Below, in pieces: positions 52,604 through 61,283 of a DNA stretch of 64,000 nucleotides. The first letter of the stretch is position 1. Each line of letters begins with the position of its first letter. The DNA comes from Bacteroidota bacterium (GTDB lineage: Bacteria; Bacteroidota; Bacteroidia; Cytophagales; Cyclobacteriaceae). The position numbers were made by a program, and so were the translations under genes. The stretch is from NCBI GenBank assembly GCA_018267285.1, contig JAFDYU010000015.1:124001-188000 (forward strand). Direction: 5' to 3'. The notes under the pieces are model-generated. The model made no database searches, was not told where the DNA came from, and worked only from the letters and a program-made list of their open reading frames with translations.

Positions 52604-54754
52604 ATGCCAAAAAAAAAATTCAAAGAAAAAAAATCGAAGAAAGAGAAAGAACAGAAAAGTTCTATCCACAAAGCCGTTGTCAAACTGCTGAACGAAAACC
52701 CCGGCAAAGCTTTCGACTTCAAACAAATAGCACGAAAAGTAGGAGCTAAAAATAAACTGGCCAACCAAGAAATTTTTGAAACGCTTGATTCACTCGTTGA
52801 AGAAGGAAGAATCCGGCAGCTGGCCAACGGCAGCTATGCCACCACAAAAAAATCGGATACAATTATAGGCCGAGTGGATCATGTTAACCCACGATTTGCT
52901 TACGTTGTCACCGGAATAGAAGGTCAGAAAGATATTTATGTAAAGACGCGAGATCTTGGCTCGGCTTTCCATGGCGATAAAGTTGAGGTGGAATTACTAA
53001 GTAAACGAACCGGAGAAAGCCCCGAGGGCCGCGTAACAGAAATTCTTGAGCGCGGGCGCAAGCGTTTTGTAGGCCGCCTCGAGTTGTCGAAAGGATTTGC
53101 TTTTATCATTCCCGACTTTAAAAAAATCTACACCGACTTTTTTGTTTACCAAGAAAACATTCATGACGCAAAGACCAACGACAAGGTTTTATTTGAGGTA
53201 ACGCGCTGGCCCGAAGGCGATAAAAGCCCAGAGGCAAAAATTATCGAGATACTGGGAAAAGCAGGCGAAAACGAAGCCGAGATCCACTCCATCATGGCAG
53301 AATTCGATTTGCCTTTTCGTTTTCCTGACAACGTATTGCACGAATCGGAAAAGATAAGCGAGACAATTCAGGTCGAAGAAATTAAAAAGCGATGGGATTT
53401 CAGAAATACGTTAACGTTTACCATCGACCCGGAAGATGCCAAAGATTTTGACGATGCCATTTCGGTTAAAAAACTGGACAACGGAAATTATGAAATAGGC
53501 GTGCACATTGCCGATGTAACCCACTACGTAAGGCCCAATACCGTACTTGATGATGATGCGTACGATCGGGCAACTTCGGTTTACTTGGTAGACCGCACCG
53601 TGCCCATGCTTCCCGAAAAGCTGAGCAACGGACTTTGTTCTTTACGTCCCAACGAAGACAAGCTTACGTTTGCTGCCGTTTTTGAAATGGATACGAACGC
53701 CAAAGTGATCAGCGAAAAATTTGGCCGCACCGTAATCCATTCCGATTATCGGTTTACGTACGAAAACGCGCAAGAAGGAATTGAAACCGGAAACGGGAAT
53801 TTTGCAACCGAATTAAAAACGCTGAACGAGCTCGCCATAAAGTTGCGCAAACAACGATTTAAAAACGGAGCTGTAAATTTTGAAACCAGCGAAGTGAAAT
53901 TTAAACTCGATGAAAAAGGGAAACCCCTTTCGGTAGTGCCCAAAATCAGAAAAGATGCACACAAACTGGTGGAAGAATTTATGCTGTTGGCGAACAAAGC
54001 GGTGGCAACATTTATTTATAAGTTAAAGAAAAGCGAAGGCAAAAACACGTTTGTTTATCGCATACACGATTCGCCCGATCCGGAAAAAGTTCGCGACTTC
54101 TCGCTGTTCGCCCGGCAGTTTGGTCATAAAATCAATCCCGATGATCATAATATATCCCGGTCACTAAATTCATTGATGGACGAAATCGAAGGTAAACCCG
54201 AACAGAATGTGTTGCAATCGTTGGCCGTACGCGCTATGACCAAAGCAAAATACACCACCGAGGCAAAGGGGCATTTCGGGTTGGCGTTCAATCATTATAC
54301 ACATTTTACTTCGCCCATCAGGCGATATCCCGATATGATGGTACACCGGTTGCTGCAACATTACTTGGATGAAGGAAAGCCGGCAAACAAAAGCGAGCTC
54401 GAAGAAAAATGTATTCACAGCAGCGAACGCGAGAAACGCGCAGCCGATGCCGAGCGAGCTTCCATCAAATACAAGCAGGTGGAATTTATGAGCATGGCCG
54501 CTGATAAATTGTATAACGGAATTATCACGGGCGTAACCGACTTTGGCATTTTTGTGGAGATTGTAGAAACCAAGTGCGAGGGGATGGTGCGGCTGGCCGA
54601 TATGAAAGATGATTTTTATGAACTGGATGAAAAAAATTATCGCGTGATTGGCCGCAGAAGAAATAAAATTTACCGATTGGGGGACAAGGTGGAAGTGCGG
54701 GTTAAAAAGACGGATGTTGACAGAAGGATGATCGATCTGATATTTGAAGATTGA
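52604..54754 (+). CDS. rnr: Ribonuclease R
   Basis: A 716-residue 3'-5' exoribonuclease that degrades structured RNA. A Lys-rich basic N-terminus and winged-helix part (FDFKQIARKVG) are followed by two cold-shock domains (about 80-230), the RNB catalytic domain with TIDPEDAKDFDDAISV (catalytic Asp cluster) and HYTHFTSPIRRYPD, and a C-terminal S1 domain (GVTDFGIFVEI). ATG at 52604 is preferred over 52580, which would overlap the exonuclease. It ends two bases before the polyprenyl synthase ATG. Confidence 0.96.
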   Translation: MPKKKFKEKKSKKEKEQKSSIHKAVVKLLNENPGKAFDFKQIARKVGAKNKLANQEIFETLDSLVEEGRIRQLANGSYATTKKSDTIIGRVDHVNPRFAYVVTGIEGQKDIYVKTRDLGSAFHGDKVEVELLSKRTGESPEGRVTEILERGRKRFVGRLELSKGFAFIIPDFKKIYTDFFVYQENIHDAKTNDKVLFEVTRWPEGDKSPEAKIIEILGKAGENEAEIHSIMAEFDLPFRFPDNVLHESEKISETIQVEEIKKRWDFRNTLTFTIDPEDAKDFDDAISVKKLDNGNYEIGVHIADVTHYVRPNTVLDDDAYDRATSVYLVDRTVPMLPEKLSNGLCSLRPNEDKLTFAAVFEMDTNAKVISEKFGRTVIHSDYRFTYENAQEGIETGNGNFATELKTLNELAIKLRKQRFKNGAVNFETSEVKFKLDEKGKPLSVVPKIRKDAHKLVEEFMLLANKAVATFIYKLKKSEGKNTFVYRIHDSPDPEKVRDFSLFARQFGHKINPDDHNISRSLNSLMDEIEGKPEQNVLQSLAVRAMTKAKYTTEAKGHFGLAFNHYTHFTSPIRRYPDMMVHRLLQHYLDEGKPANKSELEEKCIHSSEREKRAADAERASIKYKQVEFMSMAADKLYNGIITGVTDFGIFVEIVETKCEGMVRLADMKDDFYELDEKNYRVIGRRRNKIYRLGDKVEVRVKKTDVDRRMIDLIFED

Positions 54755-54756
54755 TT

Positions 54757-55719
54757 ATGGTGAAAAAATTTCTTCCGCTTATCGAAGCCGAAATCAAGAA
54801 ACAGCAGTTTGGTTCACAGCCCGAATCTCTTTATGAGCCCATCCGGTATATTATGACCTTGGGCGGAAAAAGGATGAGGCCACTGCTAACATGCCTCGGG
54901 TATTCCCTTTTTAAATCCGATGTAGAAAAAATTATTCCGTATGCAGTTGCAGTCGAAGCCTTTCACAACTTTACACTGCTTCACGATGACATCATGGACC
55001 GCGCACCTTTGCGTAGAGGGAAAAAGACTGTGCATGAAAAATGGGGCGTGAACACCGCAATTCTTTCGGGCGATGTAATGCTGGTGAAAGTGTATGAAAT
55101 GTTTCTAAAGCTTGAAGAAAAAAAACTGAAGCGTGTACACAAAGCGTTCAATCAATGTGCTGCCGAAGTATGCGAAGGCCAGCAGTGGGATATGGAGTTT
55201 GAAAAGCGGTCAAGCGTATCAGAAACAGAGTACCTTGAAATGATCCGAAAGAAAACAGCGGTGCTGCTTGGTTTCAGCCTTGAACTGGGGGCTGTACTTG
55301 CCGGTGCGCCTGAAAAAGATTGTAAAAGGCTTAAAAATTTTGGAGTAAACGTGGGCATTGGATTTCAGTTAAAGGATGATTTGCTCGATGTGTATGCCGA
55401 TAAAAAAAAATTTGGAAAACAGGTAGGTGGTGATATTATCGCCAATAAAAAAACGTATTTACTGATCAAAGCTTTCGAAAAAGCAAAGGGGAAACAGAAG
55501 AAAGAATTAGAAAGCTGGATTTCAACAAAAAAATTTAATTCAAAAAAGAAAATTATAGCGGTAACCACTATTTATGATGATCTGGGCATCAAACAGATTA
55601 CCGAACGGAAAATGAATCATTATTTTGAGCTGGGGTTTGCTGACTTAGCCAAACTAAAAAATAAAAAGGCGAACTCCATTTCAGAGTTCGCCAGGAGTTT
55701 GATCGATCGGGAGTCTTAA
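54757..55719 (+). CDS. Polyprenyl synthetase
   Basis: A 320-residue trans-prenyl transferase. The first Asp-rich motif is LLHDDIMDRAPLRRG and the second LKDDLLDVYAD; GGKRMRPLL is conserved at the start. It extends allylic diphosphates with isopentenyl diphosphate. Chain length (geranylgeranyl, heptaprenyl or octaprenyl) cannot be set from sequence, but it could supply the quinone side chain or the GGGP synthase in this window. The last 50 bases also encode a terminator for the opposing gene. Confidence 0.93.
   Translation: MVKKFLPLIEAEIKKQQFGSQPESLYEPIRYIMTLGGKRMRPLLTCLGYSLFKSDVEKIIPYAVAVEAFHNFTLLHDDIMDRAPLRRGKKTVHEKWGVNTAILSGDVMLVKVYEMFLKLEEKKLKRVHKAFNQCAAEVCEGQQWDMEFEKRSSVSETEYLEMIRKKTAVLLGFSLELGAVLAGAPEKDCKRLKNFGVNVGIGFQLKDDLLDVYADKKKFGKQVGGDIIANKKTYLLIKAFEKAKGKQKKELESWISTKKFNSKKKIIAVTTIYDDLGIKQITERKMNHYFELGFADLAKLKNKKANSISEFARSLIDRES
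55656..55692 (-). terminator. Terminator inside opposing coding sequence
   Basis: GGCGAACTC at 55668-55676 and GAGTTCGCC at 55684-55692 form a perfect nine-base stem with a seven-base loop. On the minus strand a T-rich tract follows (55656-55667), so it works for the redoxin gene that stops at 55721. It lies fully within the 3' end of the plus-strand polyprenyl synthase gene. Confidence 0.8.
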
Positions 55720-55720
55720 A

Positions 55721-56326
55721 TCACGAATCTTTCCACTTGATGCTGCAACCGATGGCTTTTGTTTTTGGGTTCGCAATAGTTTTGCCTGCAAGCAAATCGC
55801 CAACGGCAGCTTCAACAAACCGCTGCTTAACTTTAGAAGGGTTGCTGGCATCATCAATCGCTCCGATATAAGCCACCGTAAACGCACTGCCGGTATTTTT
55901 CAAGATGAAAACATGGGGTGTGTTGGTAGGCATGAATTTTTTCACAGTCTCCTGCGACTCATCGTACAAATAAGGGAAATCATATTTATGACTTTTAGCA
56001 TACTGCTTCATTTCATCAAACGATTCTTCTTCAACCACCTCGGCCGAATTAGGATTGATCAGCATCACCTGAAATCCCTGCGAGGCAAATTTTTTATGCA
56101 AAGCTATAATCCTTGAATTATAGGCCTTCGACATGGGGCAGGTGTTGCAATCGAAAATCAGGATGATGCCTTTGGATTTGTTGTAGTCTGCAAGGGCTAC
56201 CGACTTATCGTCCACATTTTTTAATTTGAAATCCAGGACAGTATCGCCCAGCTGATACCCGCTGGGTGCAGGGCGTAGGGCTGTGAGGCCAAGCAGAACA
56301 AGAGAAAAAACAAACCACTTTTTCAT
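55721..56326 (-). CDS. Redoxin (AhpC/TSA-type) secreted protein
   Basis: A 201-residue protein with a signal peptide (WFVFSLVLLGLTALRPAPSG) and a thioredoxin-like fold: DTVLDFKLKNVDDKSVALADY, then FDCNTCPMSKAYNSR, a Cys pair spaced as CxxC, and GFQVMLINPNSAEV. The CxxC fits a thiol reductase or redoxin more than a 2-Cys peroxiredoxin. It ends one base from the convergent polyprenyl synthase stop. Confidence 0.87.
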   Translation of the reverse strand: MKKWFVFSLVLLGLTALRPAPSGYQLGDTVLDFKLKNVDDKSVALADYNKSKGIILIFDCNTCPMSKAYNSRIIALHKKFASQGFQVMLINPNSAEVVEEESFDEMKQYAKSHKYDFPYLYDESQETVKKFMPTNTPHVFILKNTGSAFTVAYIGAIDDASNPSKVKQRFVEAAVGDLLAGKTIANPKTKAIGCSIKWKDS

Positions 56327-56350
56327 TTTTTGTAAAATTTAAGGTTCAAT

Positions 56351-57025
56351 TTATTGATCGGCCAACGTAATTTCAAACGGTATTTTTTTGTACGGTTTTT
56401 CGGTGTTGTAAACTTTAACGGTTGCTATTTTATCGATTACTTCAAGCCCTTCAACCACTTCCCCAAAAACGGTGTATTTTCCATCGAGCGACATTTCACC
56501 GCCTAATGTGGTGTAGATCGCTTTTTGTTCTGCCGGAAGCGAGAGATGAAACGATTTTTCGTCCTCTTCATATTCCCACGCAGCGTATTTGCTTCCGTGT
56601 ACAATATAAAATTCGGTAGAAGAAGATTCTTTGCCCGGGTTGTTTTCATCGAGCCGAGCCATGGCAACCGCACCTTTTTTATGATAATACTTCGAATTGA
56701 ATTCGGCCGGTATGGTGTAGTTGAATTTCTTTTGAGGTACACCGCCTTGCACCACAAACTTCTCAACTATGCGATAGAACTCCGCATTTTCGTAGTATCC
56801 ATCTTTGATCAGCTTGATAAAGTTTGCCCTGTGCAACGGAGTTTCATCGTAGAGTTTGATTTTGATCGTTCCATAACCCGTTTCTATAATCACCGTGTTT
56901 TCGGGGTTTTGTTTACCATATTCCGTAAGGATTGCCCGTTTGTTTTCATTGGTAACTAAAATCGTCTCCCGTTTGCCACAGCCTATTATCGCTGAAAAGA
57001 GAAGGGAAAACCAAACTATTTTCAT
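56351..57025 (-). CDS. Cyclophilin-type prolyl isomerase lipoprotein
   Basis: A 224-residue lipoprotein (LFSAIIGC lipobox near residue 16). The cyclophilin core (about 40-220) shows YGTIKIKLYDETPLHRANF, FYRIVEKFVVQGG, AVAMARLDENNPGKESSSTEFYIVH and KYTVFGEVVEGLEVID. It isomerises proline bonds of envelope proteins. Translation is coupled to the upstream TlpA-like gene by an ATGA overlap at 57022-57025. Confidence 0.93.
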   Translation of the reverse strand: MKIVWFSLLFSAIIGCGKRETILVTNENKRAILTEYGKQNPENTVIIETGYGTIKIKLYDETPLHRANFIKLIKDGYYENAEFYRIVEKFVVQGGVPQKKFNYTIPAEFNSKYYHKKGAVAMARLDENNPGKESSSTEFYIVHGSKYAAWEYEEDEKSFHLSLPAEQKAIYTTLGGEMSLDGKYTVFGEVVEGLEVIDKIATVKVYNTEKPYKKIPFEITLADQ

Positions 57026-57489
57026 TGCGAAATCGATTCAATGATTTTTTCTAAGTCGCCTTCTTTCAGCTCACCTTCAATCAACTTTCGTTTTTTTGTT
57101 GTTGGATTTACAACCAGCGTGGCGGGAAGCGCACCCGACCAATTTTTATCCAGCTTCTCAATCCACGAACTTGGGTTTTCTTCGGTAAGAATTACCACCT
57201 TCGACTGAAGTTTTTTACGCTCTATAAATTTTTTCACTTTGTCGGGATTGGGATCAAGGTCATAATCCATACTTACCAGCAACACGTTCACATTTTTGTT
57301 CTGGGCATTCACCTTTTCAAAAAAGGGAAGCTCTTTTACACACGGCCCACACCAGGTAGCCCAAAAATTGACCACGTTAACCCGAGATCCATCGTTGATT
57401 AACTTTTGGAGTTCGGGCAGCTTAACCGACTCTTGACCTCGAGCGGTAAAATAGAATAGGGAAAGGCAGATAAAAAGATATTTACTCAT
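57022..57489 (-). CDS. TlpA-type periplasmic thioredoxin
   Basis: A 155-residue protein: signal peptide (KYLFICLSLFYFTARG) and a thioredoxin fold with active site FWATWCGPCVKEL, MDYDLDPNPDKV and the cis-Pro region ALPATLVVNP. It reduces disulfides of exported proteins; it may receive electrons from the DsbD encoded in this window. It precedes and overlaps the cyclophilin gene. Confidence 0.93.
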   Translation of the reverse strand: MSKYLFICLSLFYFTARGQESVKLPELQKLINDGSRVNVVNFWATWCGPCVKELPFFEKVNAQNKNVNVLLVSMDYDLDPNPDKVKKFIERKKLQSKVVILTEENPSSWIEKLDKNWSGALPATLVVNPTTKKRKLIEGELKEGDLEKIIESISQ

Positions 57490-57507
57490 TTGCTAAAAAT
57501 TAATTGA

Positions 57508-57534
57508 CAAAATTACAGACGAAATACTTATCAA
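57508..57534 (-). promoter_or_regulatory. Promoter of tlpA-cyclophilin operon
   Basis: On the minus strand TTG (57532-57534), 16 bases, then an exact TAATTTTG (57508-57515), 18 bases ahead of the ATG at 57489. Confidence 0.55.
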
Positions 57535-57836
57535 ATGGTTGAACTTTAACTCGAGTAGTTAAACTAAAACCCATGTAAGCTAAAGGTAATATTGAAAACT
57601 AAATTGGTAAAATTCAGGCACTTAGAAACAGCTCAATACGATTTCCACAAAAACTAACATTTATCAACATTAGTATATTCTTAAACATTAAATATCTGAT
57701 TAACAGTATTTTAGATATTATTTCATCAATCCATTCTTTGTGGACAACTATTTTGCTGCCAAAAGAAGGCCATAATTCCTCAGTTATTACAATCGGCTAA
57801 AAATCAAGGGTGTACATCCAACACGCAATAAATTTT

Positions 57837-57844
57837 TACTTTCG
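57837..57844 (+). promoter_or_regulatory. -7-like element three bases before ATG
   Basis: TACTTTCG, one mismatch from TAnnTTTG, ends three bases before the ATG at 57848, again consistent with a leaderless messenger. Confidence 0.35.
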
Positions 57845-57847
57845 AAA

Positions 57848-58792
57848 ATGACAAACCGCATTCAAAAACTCTTCAACATCGAGTACCCGATTATCCAGGC
57901 CGGAATGGTGTGGTGCAGCGGCTGGAGGCTGGCTTCGGCTGTGAGTAATGCAGGTGGGCTGGGGCTTATCGGCTCCGGCTCGATGCACCCCGAAACGCTC
58001 GAAGTCCACATTCAGAAATGTAAAGCAGCTACAACCAAGCCTTTTGGCGTAAATGTGCCGCTGCTTTATCCTGAAATGGATAAGATCATGAAGATTATTG
58101 TTGACGAAGGAGTAAAAATTGTTTTTACGTCTGCGGGCAACCCCGCCATCTGGACAAATTTCTTAAAAGAAAAAGGGATAACCGTTACCCATGTTGTGTC
58201 GAGCACAAAGTTTGCTTTGAAAAGTGTTGACGCGGGTGTGGATGCAGTAGTAGCCGAAGGCTTTGAAGCAGGCGGGCACAACGGGCGAGAGGAGACAACA
58301 ACCATGTGTCTGTTGCCCAAGGTGCGCGAAGCCGTTACCGTTCCGTTGATAGCTGCAGGTGGAATTGCCAGTGGCCGAGCCATGCTTGCTGCAGAGGCAC
58401 TCGGTGCAGATGGGGTGCAGATTGGAACACGCTTTGCGGCCGCTTTAGAATCTTCGGGTCATGAGAATTTTAAAAATCGTATTGTGAACCTAGGCGAAGG
58501 GGAAACCATGCTCACCATGAAGCAACTGGTGCCCGTGCGGATGATCAAAAATAGATTTTACCAACAAGTGGCGGAAGCAGAACAAAACGGAGTATCAGCC
58601 GAGGAGCTAAAAAACCTTTTGGGAAGAGGCCGATCTAAACGCGGAATATTTGAAGGCGATATGGAAGACGGAGAGCTGGAGATTGGGCAGGCGGCTTCGT
58701 TTGTTAAGGGAATTTTGCCGGCATCGGCAATACTCAATGAAATATGGGAAGAATATCTTGAGTCTAAAAAATCGTTGCTCAAGAGGCAATAG
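57848..58792 (+). CDS. Nitronate monooxygenase / FabK-like flavoprotein
   Basis: A 314-residue TIM-barrel flavoenzyme. Motifs: YPIIQAGMVWCSGWRLASAV (shown in part), GLGLIGSGSM, EGFEAGGHNGRE, IAAGGIASGRAMLAA, and LGADGVQIGTRFAA at the FMN phosphate site. The family includes nitronate monooxygenases and enoyl-ACP reductase II (FabK), which cannot be separated from sequence alone. The His in GGHNGR is typical of NMO-type active sites. Alone in its operon; it overlaps the convergent 84-residue gene by 14 bases. Confidence 0.9.
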   Translation: MTNRIQKLFNIEYPIIQAGMVWCSGWRLASAVSNAGGLGLIGSGSMHPETLEVHIQKCKAATTKPFGVNVPLLYPEMDKIMKIIVDEGVKIVFTSAGNPAIWTNFLKEKGITVTHVVSSTKFALKSVDAGVDAVVAEGFEAGGHNGREETTTMCLLPKVREAVTVPLIAAGGIASGRAMLAAEALGADGVQIGTRFAAALESSGHENFKNRIVNLGEGETMLTMKQLVPVRMIKNRFYQQVAEAEQNGVSAEELKNLLGRGRSKRGIFEGDMEDGELEIGQAASFVKGILPASAILNEIWEEYLESKKSLLKRQ

Positions 58793-59033
58793 CAAGGTTC
58801 TCAGCCGTTGAAGGATAAACTTCAACAGGCTTTTCTTTTATCGAATAAAAGTTTTCATACCAGGCAATGTAGTGTTCGTATTGCAGGCAATCGTTTAGGA
58901 GAGAGTCGCCCATCAAAATTTTAATAACCCGATTGCAGTCGATGGTTTTCCATATCCTATCTTTTTGCTCCAACGGCAAGGAAGAAATTCGTACGTATTT
59001 TATCCCTTTGTAATTTTCTGCTGCGGCTTTCAT
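58779..59033 (-). CDS. Small conserved-looking protein, unknown
   Basis: An 84-residue protein starting MKAAAENYKGIKYVRIS. It has no signal peptide, membrane helix or domain I recognise, but codon use looks coding: regular mixed alpha/beta sequence with two cysteines (IDCNRV, LNDCLQY) and several aromatic residues (YEHYIAWYENFY). The C-terminus overlaps the convergent flavoenzyme gene by 14 bases. Being the only open frame in the gap, it is probably real. Confidence 0.6.
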   Translation of the reverse strand: MKAAAENYKGIKYVRISSLPLEQKDRIWKTIDCNRVIKILMGDSLLNDCLQYEHYIAWYENFYSIKEKPVEVYPSTAENLAIAS

Positions 59034-59126
59034 CCGGTGTTCGTTTGTAGCCGTTAATCAAATACAGCGTTTTTTAGTAACCTGAATTTATTTTGTTTGT
59101 TTGTTAATTTGCTAAATCGTTTAGAA

Positions 59127-60275
59127 ATGCTCACTAATCAAAAGAAAAAATTTACACTCCCGGCCGGCTCGGTGTACCTCAACTGCGCCTACATGTCTCC
59201 GCTGCTCAAAGAAGTGGAAAAAACGGGCATAGAAGGTATTAAGAGAAAAAGAAACCCGTCAACTATTTCAGCGGAAGATTTTTTTACGGAATCGGAGAAA
59301 CTCCGGCATCATTTCGCCCGGCTCATACACGCACCCGAACCAAATAGAATAGTAACGATACCCTCGGTATCGTACGGACTTGCCACCGTAGCTCAAAATT
59401 TAAAAGTTGACAGCAGCCACAACATCATTGTTGCTGACGAGCAATTTCCAAGCAATGTTTATCCGTGGCTGCGATTTCAGCAGGAAAGAAAAGCAACGGT
59501 AAAATTAATTTCACCTCCACAGTCATTTTCAGATCGGGGCAAAATCTGGAACGAACGCATACTAAATGCAATAGACCCAAATACCAGGTTGGTGGCACTT
59601 GGAAATGTACACTGGACAGATGGAACAAAATTCGATTTGACGGAAATTAGAAAACGCACACGTGAGGTTGGTGCGCTTTTGGTAATTGATGGATCGCAGA
59701 GTGTTGGTGCATTGCCGTTTAACGTATCTTCAATTCAACCCGATGCACTGGTATGTGCGGGATACAAATGGCTGTTTGGCCCGTATTCTATGGGCTTGGC
59801 TTATTACGGAAGTTTTTTCGATGACGGCAAACCCATCGAAGAAAGTTGGATGAACCGAAAAAACAGTGAAGACTTTAAAGCACTGGTCAACTACCAAAAC
59901 GAGTACCAACCCGGGGCACTTCGCTACGAGGTAGGCGAACACAGTCACTTCATTCAGGCACCGATGATGATTGCTGCCCTGAAGCAGGTTGTGCAATGGA
60001 AGCCGGAAAACATTCAGACCTATTGTGCGAAGATTTCACGCGAACCTGTTCGGCTGCTTCGCGAGTCGGGTTTTTTGGTTGAAGACGAAAACTTCAGGGG
60101 CCACCATATGTTTGGCGTGAGATTGCCTGCGCACGCAGACTTTGAAAAAATAAAGAAGAGACTGAAAAAAAATAAAATTTCTGTTTCATTGCGCGGGGAG
60201 GTCATCCGGGTATCACCGCATCTGTACAACTCAGAAAATGATTTAATAAAATTAGCGGAAGTACTCACCCGTTAA
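59127..60275 (+). CDS. Class V aminotransferase (cysteine desulfurase-like)
   Basis: A 382-residue PLP enzyme of the NifS-like fold. The cofactor Lys is in VCAGYKWLFGPYSMG near residue 213; LVIDGSQSVGALPFNV holds the Asp that pairs with the pyridine nitrogen, and NCAYMSPLL is the typical start. The active-site Cys loop of true cysteine desulfurases is not evident. It could be an isopenicillin-epimerase- or kynureninase-like enzyme. ATG at 59127 is preferred over 59097. Its end overlaps the convergent cytochrome b5-type gene by 11 bases. Confidence 0.9.
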   Translation: MLTNQKKKFTLPAGSVYLNCAYMSPLLKEVEKTGIEGIKRKRNPSTISAEDFFTESEKLRHHFARLIHAPEPNRIVTIPSVSYGLATVAQNLKVDSSHNIIVADEQFPSNVYPWLRFQQERKATVKLISPPQSFSDRGKIWNERILNAIDPNTRLVALGNVHWTDGTKFDLTEIRKRTREVGALLVIDGSQSVGALPFNVSSIQPDALVCAGYKWLFGPYSMGLAYYGSFFDDGKPIEESWMNRKNSEDFKALVNYQNEYQPGALRYEVGEHSHFIQAPMMIAALKQVVQWKPENIQTYCAKISREPVRLLRESGFLVEDENFRGHHMFGVRLPAHADFEKIKKRLKKNKISVSLRGEVIRVSPHLYNSENDLIKLAEVLTR

Positions 60276-60513
60276 TTTTTTTCAGCCGGCCCACGACCAC
60301 AAATTTTTCGAATACACGTTCGGTATGGGGCGCATCGATTAATTCATCGGTTAAATCTTGCCCTGCCCAATGTTCATAATGCGTTCCGGTTCGCCACAAA
60401 CGCGAGGAGGTGACATCGTAGATCAGCCCTTTGTACGCTATCCAAACCTCAGGCTTATCCTGCCCATTTCGTAATGCGAGTTGCGATGGTGTGTATGCTG
60501 CTGGCGTGCTCAT
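60265..60513 (-). CDS. Cytochrome b5-like haem-binding protein
   Basis: An 82-residue stand-alone cytochrome b5-type domain. It carries SQLALRNGQDKPEVWIAYKG, IYDVTSSRLW, and the two candidate haem-ligand His regions THYEHWAG and DAPHTERVFE, ending VVVGRLKK. It has no membrane anchor, so it would be soluble, perhaps an electron carrier or ligand-binding protein of MAPR type. It starts with an ATGA overlap on the RDD stop (60510-60513), so it is coupled to that membrane protein. Confidence 0.88.
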   Translation of the reverse strand: MSTPAAYTPSQLALRNGQDKPEVWIAYKGLIYDVTSSRLWRTGTHYEHWAGQDLTDELIDAPHTERVFEKFVVVGRLKKING

Positions 60514-61223
60514 CCTCGTGAGGTGAGATGGTTGTAATCTTTTATCAAGGTAAGAATGAAAGTATTAGGCGTTAGGCTCGTGCTAATACTGAGTCGGGAT
60601 TTTATCTTTTCTGTAAGCACGTGCAAAGGTTCTTCGTTGCCCGACATCTTCTGTGCTTCAAGCACGCGCTGCATTAAATCAATATCGGATGGAAGCAATT
60701 GAAGAGCCTGTTCAAAGGTTGGAGTATAATTGGCTTCTTCGGTAATGAAAATTTCATTGGCCTTAATTTCTTTTTCTTTTGTAAGCTTAACTACAGCCGT
60801 ACCGGCCACCACATCACCTAAGCGTTGGCCCTTGCCGCCCGCAGCAATAAATAGCACGGCTATTGCCCCGTTAAGAATGTAATAATCAATAAACGAAAAT
60901 ATCCACCGGATAATGTAGTTGCCTACGGTGGCTCTGGTGCCATTCATTTTAATGACTTGGATCTTCATCAAATATTTTCCGGGAGTTTGGCCGTTCATGA
61001 AAATTTCGAAAAGCAAATTGAACAACAGCCAGGGGATAAGAATCAGCCCTATACCCAGCCAAATCTTGTTTATTTTCAAGTTCAGAAAAAGGGCATATAC
61101 TGCCGCAGAATAAAGAACAAGAATCAATCGGTCGATTAAGAAACCCAGTATTCGTTCGCCTACACTGGCTACCGGGAAACGGATGACTACGTTTTGCGAT
61201 GTTCGAACGGTGATGTGCTGCAT
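60510..61223 (-). CDS. RDD-family membrane protein
   Basis: A 237-residue protein. The RDD core at about 15-140 has the diagnostic Arg and two Asp residues (SVGERILGFLIDRLILVLY, then QRLGDVVAGTAVV) with about four hydrophobic helices, among them IGLILIPWLLFNLLFEIFM. A 100-residue cytoplasmic tail follows (EANYTPTFEQALQLLPSDIDL). Function unknown; such genes often lie by SpoIIM-like genes, as here (across a divergent dipeptidase). A -7 element is found eight bases upstream. Confidence 0.9.
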   Translation of the reverse strand: MQHITVRTSQNVVIRFPVASVGERILGFLIDRLILVLYSAAVYALFLNLKINKIWLGIGLILIPWLLFNLLFEIFMNGQTPGKYLMKIQVIKMNGTRATVGNYIIRWIFSFIDYYILNGAIAVLFIAAGGKGQRLGDVVAGTAVVKLTKEKEIKANEIFITEEANYTPTFEQALQLLPSDIDLMQRVLEAQKMSGNEEPLHVLTEKIKSRLSISTSLTPNTFILTLIKDYNHLTSRG

Positions 61224-61231
61224 AACTTAGG

Positions 61232-61239
61232 CAAAAATA
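61232..61239 (-). promoter_or_regulatory. -7 element of RDD operon
   Basis: Exact TATTTTTG on the minus strand, ending eight bases before the ATG at 61223. Confidence 0.5.
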
Positions 61240-61264
61240 CATCTTGCTGTTTCGCCATAACTAT

Positions 61265-61272
61265 TATCTTTC
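61265..61272 (+). promoter_or_regulatory. -7-like element of dipeptidase gene
   Basis: TATCTTTC, one mismatch from TAnnTTTG, 11 bases before the dipeptidase ATG; it lies back to back with the RDD promoter. Confidence 0.35.
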
Positions 61273-61283
61273 GTGAAAAAAAC

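Larger units (their letters stand above)
57490..57847. other. Divergent AT-rich intergenic region, 358 bp
   Basis: The gap lies between the divergent TlpA-like and nitronate monooxygenase-type genes. It is very AT-rich and holds no credible coding sequence. Minus-strand and plus-strand promoter elements lie near its two ends (57508-57534 and 57837-57844). A 7-base inverted repeat AATATCT/AGATATT sits at 57691-57697 and 57713-57719. The middle 250 bases are unexplained. Confidence 0.6.
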
